64,000 nt of DNA from Bacillota bacterium (GTDB lineage Bacteria; Bacillota; Bacilli; Bacillales_A; Planococcaceae), in contig JAEXYZ010000031.1 of NCBI GenBank assembly GCA_023405135.1, forward strand, positions 1 through 64,000, written 5' to 3'. Numbering within the stretch: position 1 is the first letter of the stretch; the number at the start of each line of letters is the position of its first letter. A program made the position numbers and the translations under genes. Shown one piece after another: positions 55,878-64,000 of this stretch. Below the pieces are notes generated by a model, which ran no database searches, was not told where the DNA came from, and saw nothing but the letters and a program-made list of their open reading frames with translations.

Positions 55878-57026
55878 CTATTTCCCTCTCTTTTGTAAAA
55901 CAGTTTTTGAATTACCTTCTATTATACTTCCTTGATGCCAAACTTTTTGAATTGTCTTTACATCCATCTCACGTGTTAATTTTTTATATGTTTTCTCATC
56001 CTTATAAGAAAGTAATGTTAAAACTTCTCCATCAGCTCCTGCGCGACCTGTACGTCCAGAACGATGTGTATATTGTTCAATTGTTCGTGGCACATCTACA
56101 TGTATTACATGTGTGAGCCCCTCAATATCAAGACCACGTGCCGCAACATCTGTAGCGATTAAAATACGTGCATCTCCTTTACGAAATGCGTCTAATGCAC
56201 TTTTACGCTCTTCTTTTTTCATATCTGAATGGAGCGTAACAATTTTTGCATCTTTATACTTTAGTTTTGTTTCTTTCATTAATACTTGATCTATATTGTT
56301 CACAAATGCTAAGCCGCGTAACCCATCAATATTTGCAAGACGTCTTAACATATCTGTTTTATCTCGCTCATCTACTTTAATAAAGGAATGTGCAACTTTC
56401 CCAACTTGCACCATATCTTCAGGTTTAATTTCGATATGAATCGGTTCAAACATCAGACGACTTGCTACTAGTTTAATTTCATCTGTTATTGTTGCTGATA
56501 CTACAACAACTTGTCGTCCATAAGCTGCACCTTCAATAAAGGATTTAATAATAACGCGATATTCACGACTTAGAAGCTGATCACATTCATCTAATACGAC
56601 GATCTGTATTTCTTTTAATTTTAATTTATTGGCTCTTGCCAGTTCATTCAAACGGCCTGGCGTTCCAACGACGATTGTTGGTTTTTTCTTAAGCTTTTCA
56701 ATTTGACGTGCTGAGTTTGCACCACCAATTAATTGCTGTACTGTAATGTCTGTGCCAGCAGTCCATTCTCGAATAACTTCAACAATTTGCATAGCAAGCT
56801 CTTGTGAAGGTGCGACGATTAAAGCTTGGGTTTGTTTTTTACTTCCATCTACCTTATTTAAAATTGGTAGTACATATGCAAGTGTTTTACCTGATCCAGT
56901 CGGAGATTGTGCAACAACATCTTTTCCTTCAAGCATCGCCGGAATCATCTCTTCTTGCACTTTCATTGTTGTTTCAAATTTCCACTTATTTTGCAATGTT
57001 TCGTTTAATAAACTAATTACTGACAT
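55878..57026 (-). CDS. DEAD-box RNA helicase, YfmL-like
   Basis: 382 aa minimal two-domain helicase without a C-terminal RNA-binding tail. Motifs: Q-motif region KFETTMKVQEEMIPAML, Walker A SPTGSGKTLAY, PTREL-like APSQELAMQI, motif II DECD instead of DEAD, SAT in VVSATI, ARGLD and HRSGRTGRAG. The size fits B. subtilis YfmL, a ribosome-assembly helicase. The DECD variant keeps the catalytic D-E and is seen in other family members. Operon with the downstream aminopeptidase. Confidence 0.9.
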   Translation of the reverse strand: MSVISLLNETLQNKWKFETTMKVQEEMIPAMLEGKDVVAQSPTGSGKTLAYVLPILNKVDGSKKQTQALIVAPSQELAMQIVEVIREWTAGTDITVQQLIGGANSARQIEKLKKKPTIVVGTPGRLNELARANKLKLKEIQIVVLDECDQLLSREYRVIIKSFIEGAAYGRQVVVVSATITDEIKLVASRLMFEPIHIEIKPEDMVQVGKVAHSFIKVDERDKTDMLRRLANIDGLRGLAFVNNIDQVLMKETKLKYKDAKIVTLHSDMKKEERKSALDAFRKGDARILIATDVAARGLDIEGLTHVIHVDVPRTIEQYTHRSGRTGRAGADGEVLTLLSYKDEKTYKKLTREMDVKTIQKVWHQGSIIEGNSKTVLQKRGK

Positions 57027-57109
57027 GTTTTACCCACCTTAAGTTACTTGCGTTTAGTGTACCATAATTTAATCTTTTATTCCTTGGTACAATTGTGTAT
57101 TACACTATT

Positions 57110-57135
57110 AAAAAACCTGCCTAAAAAAGGCAGGC
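57110..57135 (-). terminator. Terminator after the racemase operon
   Basis: Minus strand: CCTGCCT/AGGCAGG with a T-rich loop then TTTTTTAA, at the racemase stop. Confidence 0.85.
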
Positions 57136-57846
57136 TTATACTCTAACCGGATTATTTAATTCATACCCACATGCAACAATTGCACTTTCTGCTAAAACCA
57201 TTAATGAATCGATATAACGATCATTTAATTTTAAATCTTTGTTTACAATTGAAAGCTCTGTGCATCCTAAAATTATCTTATCGCATTGTAATTGAATCAT
57301 TGCCTGTTCAATTACGTTCCACTGATAAGGAGAAACTTCTTTTCCAGCTTTTACGTAATCATAAATTACTGACATAACTTGCTTTTGAATAACGATATCA
57401 GGAACGATTGGTTCAATTCCCTCTTCAAGTAATGCCTTTTGATAAACACCTGAAGCTAAAGTTCCATCAGTAGCTAATATGCCAACACGTTTTGCACCTA
57501 AACATGCAGCGCGTTTTGCCGTCTCGCGAATCATATGTAAAACAGGAACCGGTGAGGCTACTTGTAGTTCATCATAAAATGTATGGGCTGTATTGCATGG
57601 TATACAAATTAAATCTGCTCCTGCATTTGCAAGCTTTTCTGCATCACGTATTAAATACGGGACTGGGTTTTCATTTCTATTATCTAAAATATATGCTGTG
57701 CGATCTGGGATGGTTGTATCATTATCAATAATTGTATGAACATGCTCTTGATCTTTTGATGCTCTTGTAAGACGGACAATCATTTCGCCAATAAACATTG
57801 TAGCTAACGGACCGACACCACCAATAATACCTAATGTTTTTCTCAT
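57136..57846 (-). CDS. Aspartate/glutamate racemase family protein
   Basis: 236 aa PLP-independent racemase. First catalytic Cys in ICIPCNTAHTFY, second in IILGCTELSIV; N-terminal GIIGGVGPLATMFIGE is typical of the aspartate racemase subgroup. It would convert L-Asp to D-Asp. Its ATG overlaps the stop of the D-aspartate ligase-like gene by four bases, which strongly supports aspartate as substrate and cell-wall synthesis as purpose. An amino-acid racemase of broader range is the alternative. Confidence 0.9.
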   Translation of the reverse strand: MRKTLGIIGGVGPLATMFIGEMIVRLTRASKDQEHVHTIIDNDTTIPDRTAYILDNRNENPVPYLIRDAEKLANAGADLICIPCNTAHTFYDELQVASPVPVLHMIRETAKRAACLGAKRVGILATDGTLASGVYQKALLEEGIEPIVPDIVIQKQVMSVIYDYVKAGKEVSPYQWNVIEQAMIQLQCDKIILGCTELSIVNKDLKLNDRYIDSLMVLAESAIVACGYELNNPVRV

Positions 57847-59063
57847 TCTCCCAAACCTTTTTTATTAAAGTATTTTTTGTATTTCCGATAATAATTTAAA
57901 TTGTTTAACGTTAGTTTAACCCAACGCTTTAAATTCATGTCTTGTTTATAAAACAGGGAATTTGTCCATTTACCTTGGCGAATCAAGCTTTTTGCTTCAA
58001 TTTTCATTTTTTCATTTGAAGCGTATTTAAATAAAACACCCTTTGGTATAATCATCCATAAGTGCTTATTGTTAGCATATGTTAAATCTTGTTTTATGTT
58101 CAACATATGATCATCTGCAACATATTTCATTAAGTTATATCCTGCAGCAGTTACATAGTAGCTTGAGCGTCCATTTCGCAAATTAATTTCAAAGAGCTTA
58201 TATTCCTTATCACGCACATCGTATTTCATATCGAAGTTTGCAAATCCAGTGTAACCAATATCCTCTAAGAAATAGCGCACTTTATCCATTAATTTTTCAT
58301 CAAATGTAGTAATAATAGCTGCGTAACTTCCAATTCCTTCAGGTGAATGTTCTTCTAAAATCGGGTTTCCTAAGCACATTAATTTCACTTTACCGTCTTT
58401 TCCTACATACGCATTTAAAACACGCATATACGAATCGTCACCAGGGATGAATTCTTGAACAATCATCGTATCCTGATAAGAAGAGCTATAAATTGCCTTT
58501 AAAATTGCAGTTTTCTCCGCTTCGTCATTGGCAACAAATACTTTCTTTTTCCCCGGAAACTTACATGCCCAATAAGCAACTGAATTTGATGCCTTTAAAA
58601 TGATTGGATATTCAAAGGGCGGTGTGAAATCTTCGTAATTATCTGCTGTAACTGTCGTTGTCCCAGGATATTTGAAATCATATTTTTCACACATTTTATA
58701 AAAGTTTTCTTTTAATAGAATTTGATCCATTAATGATTCATCGATATATGGAACTGCAAAGTATTTTTCTAATGCAGGTTTATTTTTAATAATTAATTTT
58801 GCATAATCGTCCCCACATGCAAGTAGTAATAATTTTTTATCCGGGAATTGTTTTGCAATTTTCTCAAGTGCAGGTACGAATACTTCTTGTTCATTTAAAT
58901 TTTCAATCTCTTGAAAGGTTAAAATTCGGCTATTTTGAGTTGCTGTTAAATGAGAGCGACCTAATACGAGCGGCTTTAATCCATATGCTTCGTAAAAAGC
59001 TCGCGCCATGCCGTATGCATTCATATCAGAACCTAATAATATTGGTAAAAATGTTTGTTCCAT
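57843..59063 (-). CDS. D-aspartate ligase-like ATP-grasp protein (Asl family)
   Basis: 406 aa ATP-grasp enzyme. The N-terminus FLPILLGSDMNAYGMARAF and the later IVQEFIPGDDSYMRVLNAYV, GYTGFANFDMKYDVRD and FEINLRNGRSSYYVT closely follow my memory of Enterococcus faecium Asl. That enzyme activates D-Asp as acyl phosphate and adds it to the epsilon-amino group of L-Lys in the cytoplasmic peptidoglycan precursor. Here it would build L-Lys-D-Asp cross-bridges. Coupled to the racemase gene that supplies D-Asp. First gene of the operon. Confidence 0.82.
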   Translation of the reverse strand: MEQTFLPILLGSDMNAYGMARAFYEAYGLKPLVLGRSHLTATQNSRILTFQEIENLNEQEVFVPALEKIAKQFPDKKLLLLACGDDYAKLIIKNKPALEKYFAVPYIDESLMDQILLKENFYKMCEKYDFKYPGTTTVTADNYEDFTPPFEYPIILKASNSVAYWACKFPGKKKVFVANDEAEKTAILKAIYSSSYQDTMIVQEFIPGDDSYMRVLNAYVGKDGKVKLMCLGNPILEEHSPEGIGSYAAIITTFDEKLMDKVRYFLEDIGYTGFANFDMKYDVRDKEYKLFEINLRNGRSSYYVTAAGYNLMKYVADDHMLNIKQDLTYANNKHLWMIIPKGVLFKYASNEKMKIEAKSLIRQGKWTNSLFYKQDMNLKRWVKLTLNNLNYYRKYKKYFNKKGLGE

Positions 59064-59314
59064 TGTGTTTCAGCTCACTTTAGTTGTTTTTATAGATGTT
59101 AGTTTAACACATTTTGTTAAGTTTTTAATAAGTTTAAACAGCTAAATTTTTCTTTGATTTTAATGCAGTTATATTTAACCTATAGAATATTTACAGCGCT
59201 ACAATCGTCTGTAAGCAACCTATCATCATTAAATTGGTTTCTTAGAAGTATCGTGAAACAAACTTGAAATCTCATTGAAATTATTCAGAAATTTCACAAT
59301 TTCTTATTCAGTTA
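59064..59314. other. Upstream region of the D-Asp operon
   Basis: AT-rich gap with the promoter side of the ligase gene. I see no gene, repeat or RNA motif; a terminator for the DUF2252 gene closes it at 59315-59357. Confidence 0.4.
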
Positions 59315-59357
59315 AAAGGTCCTATTCAAGATGATTTATTTCATCATAAATAAGACC
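59315..59357 (-). terminator. Terminator after the DUF2252 gene
   Basis: Minus strand: GGTCTTATTTATGATGA pairs with TCATCTTGAATAGGACC (one mismatch) then TTTTAA. Confidence 0.8.
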
Positions 59358-59364
59358 ACCATAT

Positions 59365-60702
59365 TTATTCTATAAACGATTCTTTAATCCATTCAGAAAA
59401 TAGTTTGTAATCATAATTTACTTGAACTTTATAGGTCATTGCTGTAAAGGAAAGCTGTTCTTTAAATGCATCGAAATTGTTTCCAATTGCATTTAATATT
59501 TCTTCTTCACTTTCATGATCAAATAATTCATGTTCGGTATCCACATCAGCCCTTGAATGAATTTTTGCAGTAACTCTCCCCATTATGTCTAATACAGCAT
59601 CAAAATCTTCAACAGTAGTCAATTGGCTAGCTTTTACTTTCTTTTTATAAGGAGAGCGCTCGCGAACATAAAAATCTCTTCCATTAATAGTTAAGTAACC
59701 TAAAAATGGGTCTTCTAAATGATGCATTGCCTTTTGTGTAGCTACGACGCGATTCCCTTGATGCTCGTATTTTTCCCAAAACTTCTCACGATAAGGTAAA
59801 AAATAGGCCGGTATAGGTGTTCGAACTTCCTTTACCTCTAGAATTAAATCATCTACACCATTTAATTCATTTTCACCCTCTATTAAAATAGAATATCGAT
59901 CAAGGCCAATAGAAGCTGTTCCTGTACCGTGTTTCCTAGCAATATCTTTAATTGTATAGTATGAAATGTCCTTTTTATCTTCCTGATCAAGTGAATTAAA
60001 ATAAGACTCCGTTAAAGATTCTAATAAATTCCTTTCCTCCACATCAACAGGCTCGATTTCATCTGACCATGAAAATACACGTTTATTTTCTTCGTTTAGA
60101 ATAGTAATATCTTTTAATAAATGTTCTCTTTGTCTCTTTGCTAATTTTTTCAATACCTTTTTAACAGGACCCTTTGTATTATTCTCTGTATAAGTTAAAG
60201 TAAATGGATCATCCTTACCTTTTTTAAATCGTTTTAATTGATCATAATATGCCTCTAAATATGTTTCGATTCTTTCTTTTTGTTGCTCCTCTAATAGGCC
60301 TTGTGCTTCACAATATAACGCAATACTTGTAGCCATGCGCAATACATCGTATAAATAAGACCCAATATATCCTTCATCAAAGTCATTTACATCATAAACG
60401 ATTTCCCCTTTTTCGTTCTGGAAAGCACCGAAGTTTTCCATATGTAAGTCCCCTTGAATCCACGTCGGTTTATTTGGATTAGTATGATACGGAAATGGGA
60501 TTTTTGTCATATCGAAATAGAATAAATAAGCACTTCCTCTGAAAAAGCGAAATGGACTTTCCATCATCTTCGTGTACTTTAATTTCCTTTTCTCACGGTC
60601 AAGACCCATACATTGTTCATCAAATTCATTTAAAATGGTTTCAATCACATGCTTGCGCAACACATCTCTTGTATCTTTTACACGGTGTAATAAAGCTTCC
60701 AT
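59365..60702 (-). CDS. DUF2252 family protein
   Basis: 445 aa if started at the ATG at 60702, seven bases after GGGAGA; an ATG six codons upstream gives 451 aa. DUF2252 signatures: ESPFRFFRGSAYLFYFDM, WIQGDLHMENFGAF and VYDVNDFDEGYIGSYLYDVLR, which resemble the catalytic HxDxxxxN and DxD of kinase-like phosphotransferases. The family is predicted to adopt a protein-kinase-like fold; its substrate is unknown. Monocistronic. Confidence 0.88.
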   Translation of the reverse strand: MEALLHRVKDTRDVLRKHVIETILNEFDEQCMGLDREKRKLKYTKMMESPFRFFRGSAYLFYFDMTKIPFPYHTNPNKPTWIQGDLHMENFGAFQNEKGEIVYDVNDFDEGYIGSYLYDVLRMATSIALYCEAQGLLEEQQKERIETYLEAYYDQLKRFKKGKDDPFTLTYTENNTKGPVKKVLKKLAKRQREHLLKDITILNEENKRVFSWSDEIEPVDVEERNLLESLTESYFNSLDQEDKKDISYYTIKDIARKHGTGTASIGLDRYSILIEGENELNGVDDLILEVKEVRTPIPAYFLPYREKFWEKYEHQGNRVVATQKAMHHLEDPFLGYLTINGRDFYVRERSPYKKKVKASQLTTVEDFDAVLDIMGRVTAKIHSRADVDTEHELFDHESEEEILNAIGNNFDAFKEQLSFTAMTYKVQVNYDYKLFSEWIKESFIE

Positions 60703-60783
60703 TTCATTCTCTCCCGTCATTTTCTCTATTAATTATTCATTATACTACTGTTAATAGTTTGTTTTGTGAAAAAGTGATTTTAA

Positions 60784-60888
60784 TTTTGTGTGCAGTTTTG
60801 ACCTGTTTATGTGCTAATTCGACATGTTTATGTTCGGATTTTTTAGGTTTATGTGCGGTTTCCACCCGATTATGTGCGAAATTACCTT
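60784..60888. repeat. 21-bp tandem repeat array, five degenerate units
   Basis: Units at 60784, 60805, 60826, 60847 and 60868, each 21 bp with core GTTTATGTGCGG. The second to fifth begin GTTTATGTGCT, GTTTATGTTCG, GTTTATGTGCG and GATTATGTGCG. Read through, the array gives a seven-residue periodicity (LCA...) but no RBS or start. It fills the gap between the DUF2252 gene and the acyl-CoA synthetase stop. Confidence 0.85.
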
Positions 60889-62359
60889 ATACCTCAGGTT
60901 TTAATGTATGTTTTAACACTTTCCCCGAAGCATTACGTGGCAGTTGAGCCAAAAATTCTACTTCCAAAGGCACTTTATATTTCGCAAGCTGAGTCCGGCA
61001 ATAGGTTAAAATGTCTTCCGCAGAAATAGAGTCCCCTTCTTTTAATACAACAAATGCTTTTGGTGCTTCACCGTAAATCTCATGAGGCACTCCAACAACA
61101 GCTGCCTCAAGAATTTGATATAATACTTCCTCCACTTCGATTGGGTAAATGTTTTCCCCACCGCGAATTATCATATCTTTTTTGCGATCAACGATATATA
61201 AAAATCCTTCTTCATCAAAACGACCTAAATCACCTGAATATAACCAGCCATTTTGTAATGTACGCGCTGTTTCTTCTGGATTTCTAAGATACCCTTTCAT
61301 CACTTGAGGACCTTTTACACAAATTTCTCCTACTTCCCCAACAGGTACTTCATCACCAAAAGAATCAACAAGTTTAATTTCCGTTCTTGATAAAGGTCGG
61401 CCTACAGATCCAATTTTCGTTAATGCATGTTCATCTGTTAAAGAGGATGCTGCTGGTGTGTTTTCTGTTTGACCATATAAATTTTGAACCTTCACATTCG
61501 GGAAAGTATCTTTTAAACGTTTGACTAGCTCATAAGGCATTGGAGCAGCACCATAACAAAATAGTCTTAAATGTTCAAAGTTATAATTTTTTAATTCTCG
61601 TTTATTTAATAAAATTGTGTACATCGCAGGAACGCCAAAGAAAATGGACGCCTGAGTTTCAACTAAATTTTTTAAAGTTCTATCCGGGGAAAACGCTTCT
61701 TCTATAACTATTGTTCCACCACGGTACATCGTTGGCACAGCAAATACATGACTACCTGCACAATGGAATAACGGTGTACATATATACATTCGGTCCTCAC
61801 CTGTCATCTTCATCGATTCGGACCAAATTTCGGCTGTTTCATAAACATTTTTATGGGATAGCATTACGCCTTTTGGTTTACCAGTTGTTCCTGATGTATA
61901 CATGACTACTGCGGTTTCCTCTTCATTAAGTGAAGGCTCTTGAAAAATTGTCTCATTCCTTTGAAGGATTTTTCGAAGTTGAGATGAATTAATTTTCTCA
62001 TCAAAATTATGCTGAGAATTTATTATTACTTGTTCAATTTTTTCATCATAAATTAATACTTTTGCTTCAGAATTTTTAAAGATATATTCCACTTCTGGTG
62101 GAGCTAGCTTTGTATTAATAGGCATAATTGTTAGACCTGCAAGCTGTACACCATAGTAAACTACCATAAAAAGATCCGAGTTAAGCATAAATTGCGCAAC
62201 AATATCCCCTTTTTTATATCCCCTTTGTTGCAAGTAAGCTGCAATTTTTTTAGCATTCTCATAAAGCTCACTATAAGTCCATTTTTCCCCTTCAAAAACG
62301 ATTGCTTGTGCATTAGGTCTATTTTTTGCATGCTTAGCTAATACGCTTGTAATGAACAT
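60887..62359 (-). CDS. Acyl-CoA synthetase (AMP-forming)
   Basis: 490 aa ANL-superfamily ligase. A3 motif YTSGTTGKPKGVMLSH, A5 NLYGQTE, A7 WLYSGDLGRFDEEG, A8 DRKKDMIIRGGENIYP and the A10 lysine in PRNASGKVLKH. It activates a carboxylic acid, probably a medium/long-chain fatty acid, to acyl-CoA. RBS GGGGGAAAG. It follows the acyl-CoA dehydrogenase gene by 37 bp, so the pair is likely a fatty-acid utilisation operon. The exact chain length is not readable. Confidence 0.9.
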   Translation of the reverse strand: MFITSVLAKHAKNRPNAQAIVFEGEKWTYSELYENAKKIAAYLQQRGYKKGDIVAQFMLNSDLFMVVYYGVQLAGLTIMPINTKLAPPEVEYIFKNSEAKVLIYDEKIEQVIINSQHNFDEKINSSQLRKILQRNETIFQEPSLNEEETAVVMYTSGTTGKPKGVMLSHKNVYETAEIWSESMKMTGEDRMYICTPLFHCAGSHVFAVPTMYRGGTIVIEEAFSPDRTLKNLVETQASIFFGVPAMYTILLNKRELKNYNFEHLRLFCYGAAPMPYELVKRLKDTFPNVKVQNLYGQTENTPAASSLTDEHALTKIGSVGRPLSRTEIKLVDSFGDEVPVGEVGEICVKGPQVMKGYLRNPEETARTLQNGWLYSGDLGRFDEEGFLYIVDRKKDMIIRGGENIYPIEVEEVLYQILEAAVVGVPHEIYGEAPKAFVVLKEGDSISAEDILTYCRTQLAKYKVPLEVEFLAQLPRNASGKVLKHTLKPEV

Positions 62360-62396
62360 GTACTTTCCCCCTTTTAATAAATCCCCAAAGTTAATT

Positions 62397-63545
62397 TCAT
62401 TTTAAAATTTCTTTTGCAATGATCCCCTTCATTATTTCTGTTGTTCCTGCATAAATTGCAGCTACTGGTATATCTCTAAATCGTCGTGCAATCTCATATT
62501 CTTCCATATATCCATATCCTCCATGGAGTTGGAGACAGTCACTCGCAACTCGCTTTGCCATTTCGCTAATCCACCATTTTGCCATGGATACTTCTTTTAC
62601 AATCTTTTCTCCCGCAATATGTTTAGCGACTAGAGAATTAACATAATTACGCCCTATATCTATTTCAGTAGCCATTTCTGCTAATTTAAATTGTGTATTT
62701 TGAAAATCTGCTATTGTCTTATTAAAGGCTTTTCGAGATTTAACATAGTTTTTTGTAATACGGAACATTTCTTCTGCTTCAACTTGTACTTCAATCGCAA
62801 CAAGTAACCTTTCCTGCTGCAATTTATCCATTAAATAGTAGAATCCCTTCCCTTCTTCCCCTAGTAAATTTTCAACAGGAACCTTTGCATCTTCAAAAAT
62901 GAGTTCACCAGTATCAGAAGAGTGCATGCCAACTTTATTTAACTTTTTACCTCGTTTAAAACCTGACGTTCCTTCTTCTACTACAATTAAACTGATTCCT
63001 CGATGTGCCGGTGTTGCCTTTGGATCAGTCTTGCAAACGACAACTACATAATGAGCATGAATACCATTTGTTATAAAAGTTTTTTCTCCGTTTAAAATAT
63101 AAAAGTCACCTTCAAGCCTAGCTGTCGTTTGAATACCTGCTAAATCAGATCCTGCACCTGGTTCAGTCATCGCAATCGCGGAAATAAATTCACCTGAGAC
63201 ACTTTTAGGAAGCCACTTTTCTTTCTGCTTTTTAGTCCCATACTGCTCTATATAAGGGGTTACGATATCAGAATGTAGTACAATCCCGCTTGCTAGTCCT
63301 GCACCGACCCGCTCTAACTCTTCAGCAAGAATCATAGAGTACCCAAAATCTAGCCCAAGTCCACCATTTTCTTCACTTACTTGTGGACATAAAAAACCAT
63401 TTTCCCCAAGCTTTAGCCAAAAGGATTTCGGAATATCTCGCTCTCTTTCCCACTGCTCAAAGTACGGATAGGCATCCTTCTCAAGCATTTTTCGAAGTGA
63501 TTTTCGAAACATAATATGTTGCTCTGAAAAAATATCCCCAATCAT
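62397..63545 (-). CDS. Acyl-CoA dehydrogenase
   Basis: 382 aa FAD flavoprotein. Signatures AMTEPGAGSDLAGIQTTA and QLHGGYGYMEEYEIARRFRD, with TFITNGIHAHYVVV in the FAD/substrate site and the terminal EIMKGIIAKEIL. The catalytic base Glu is probably in YAGTTEIMKG. It introduces the first double bond in acyl-CoA beta-oxidation. First gene of the pair with the acyl-CoA synthetase; RBS GGGGAG. The chain-length or branched-chain class is uncertain. Confidence 0.92.
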   Translation of the reverse strand: MIGDIFSEQHIMFRKSLRKMLEKDAYPYFEQWERERDIPKSFWLKLGENGFLCPQVSEENGGLGLDFGYSMILAEELERVGAGLASGIVLHSDIVTPYIEQYGTKKQKEKWLPKSVSGEFISAIAMTEPGAGSDLAGIQTTARLEGDFYILNGEKTFITNGIHAHYVVVVCKTDPKATPAHRGISLIVVEEGTSGFKRGKKLNKVGMHSSDTGELIFEDAKVPVENLLGEEGKGFYYLMDKLQQERLLVAIEVQVEAEEMFRITKNYVKSRKAFNKTIADFQNTQFKLAEMATEIDIGRNYVNSLVAKHIAGEKIVKEVSMAKWWISEMAKRVASDCLQLHGGYGYMEEYEIARRFRDIPVAAIYAGTTEIMKGIIAKEILK

Positions 63546-63639
63546 CTTTTTCTCCCCAATCAGATTATTGAATTTTCATAAAATTTAGTTATATTTTAAC
63601 AAATGCACATTCGAGAATATTTATTTTTCACAATAGAAA

Positions 63640-63665
63640 AACTCGATTGTTTCTTCAATCGAGTT
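63640..63665 (-). terminator. Terminator after the CZB-domain gene
   Basis: Minus strand: AACTCGATTG/CAATCGAGTT perfect 10-bp stem then TTTCTATTG. Confidence 0.88.
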
Positions 63666-63676
63666 ACTTAACTTTA

Positions 63677-64000
63677 TTAATTATATTGTAATTTTTTATC
63701 AATTAGAATTTGCTGTAATTGTTTTAACTTTTCAATAACGATATTTGAAACATATGTTACTTCTTCCATATACTTTTCGGCTAAAACTTTATCACCCTTA
63801 TGATAAGCTTCAACAGCTTTTTTTGCGATATCATACACTTTTTTATGCGGTTCTTCTAAATCTTGGAATGCTTTTTCTTTACTTAATAACTCTCTACCCT
63901 TTCCATCGTACCACTCACCTAATCTTGATGATTTAGGTGTTCCAATATCATCTACAGTCATATTTTCAAATCCTAATATTAAATTGTATATTTTCCATCT
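63677..64000 (-). CDS. C-terminal CZB-type domain, probably of a chemoreceptor (partial)
   Basis: The frame is open through the window end, so the 5' part is missing. The visible end reads RWKIYNLILGFENMTVDDIG, then SSRLGEWYDGKG, LEEPHKKVYDIAKKAVEAYHKGD and a helical tail. This is the layout of chemoreceptor zinc-binding (CZB) domains at the C-terminus of methyl-accepting chemotaxis proteins. The usual zinc Cys (CRLGKWY) is Ser here and the second His of PHxxVH is Tyr, so zinc binding is doubtful. An internal ATG at 63961 lacks an RBS. Confidence 0.7.
   Translation of the reverse strand, partial: RWKIYNLILGFENMTVDDIGTPKSSRLGEWYDGKGRELLSKEKAFQDLEEPHKKVYDIAKKAVEAYHKGDKVLAEKYMEEVTYVSNIVIEKLKQLQQILIDKKLQYN

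Noticed and set aside
60784..60888. CRISPR-like reading of the 21-bp array
   Set aside because: Units are contiguous with no spacers and are degenerate.
60552..60947. 131-codon plus-strand ORF with seven-residue Cys/Leu repeats
   Set aside because: Its periodicity comes from the 21-bp tandem array and it runs antisense to two real genes.

Overview
The window reads as chromosomal DNA of a low-GC, endospore-forming, motile Bacillota bacterium, most likely a Lysinibacillus-like member of the Planococcaceae/Caryophanaceae. The base composition is AT-rich, ribosome binding sites are strong AGGAGG-type, and TTG/GTG starts are frequent. From position 1 to about 20.6 kb the gene order is, in my recollection, that of the Bacillus subtilis rrnD region read backwards: 16S rRNA 5' end, ygxA, ygzB, perR, a bcp-type peroxidase, gsaB, ygaE, ygaD, ygaC/ntdP, a gamma-SASP-like gene at the sspE position, mutY, yfhP, yfhJ, yfhH, recX, then pdaA. 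A D-aspartate ligase-like ATP-grasp gene next to an aspartate racemase (57.1-59.1 kb) predicts an L-Lys-D-Asp peptidoglycan, the cross-link type described for Lysinibacillus and relatives.

Layout. 0-0.45 kb: 16S start and tandem rRNA promoters. 0.45-6.8 kb: peroxide/iron/haem block (perR, bcp, gsaB). 6.9-12.5 kb: a five-gene App/Opp oligopeptide importer lying between ygaE and ygaD. 12.9-20.6 kb: ABC exporter, NtdP, a very Asn-rich SASP-like protein missed by simple ORF calling, DNA repair (mutY, recX) and spore cortex (pdaA). 20.7-23.3 kb: a reduced riboflavin operon (ribE-ribB-ribH, without ribD or a GTP cyclohydrolase II domain) preceded by two consecutive FMN riboswitch-terminator units. 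23.4-28.3 kb: rRNA methylase and a decaying region with a frameshifted CPBP protease, a GntR/DUF1648 operon and a multiply frameshifted TDT-type transporter. 28.5-32.2 kb: carboxynorspermidine polyamine operon and an MFS transporter. 32.4-37 kb: a candidate micropeptide transcript, class I fumarase followed by a 110-bp tandem duplication of its own 3' end, and thiC under a TPP riboswitch. 37-40.9 kb: a PfeT-type Fe(II) efflux ATPase under a perfect PerR box, then YihY, YtxH and DUF1128 proteins. 41-49.6 kb: motAB, carbonic anhydrase, GNAT, PPK2, TspO-like protein, methionine aminopeptidase, thiT under a second TPP riboswitch, and a broken PAS-PAS-GGDEF gene. 49.7-53.9 kb: sbcDC. 54.1-54.6 kb: a candidate type I toxin-antitoxin locus disturbed by a palindromic repeat. 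54.6-64 kb: M29 aminopeptidase, DEAD-box helicase, D-Asp cell-wall operon, DUF2252 protein, fatty-acid activation/oxidation pair, and the 3' end of a CZB-domain chemoreceptor cut by the window edge.

Cross-links: perR encodes the peroxide/iron sensor, and PerR boxes lie at its own promoter and at pfeT, so sensor and Fe(II) exporter form one circuit. Three metabolite riboswitch loci (two FMN in series, two TPP) control vitamin synthesis and uptake. At least three families of short non-coding repeats are interspersed: a 120-185 bp GC-rich hairpin element (four copies), a TGTACC(A/T)GGTACA-centred palindrome (three copies), and a 21-bp tandem array. The most interesting leads are the tandem FMN riboswitches, the D-Asp cell-wall operon, the repeat element fused into a type I toxin, the poly-Asn SASP-like gene and the PerR/Fur-controlled iron exporter. 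Family names and B. subtilis comparisons are from memory of those families; no search was run.
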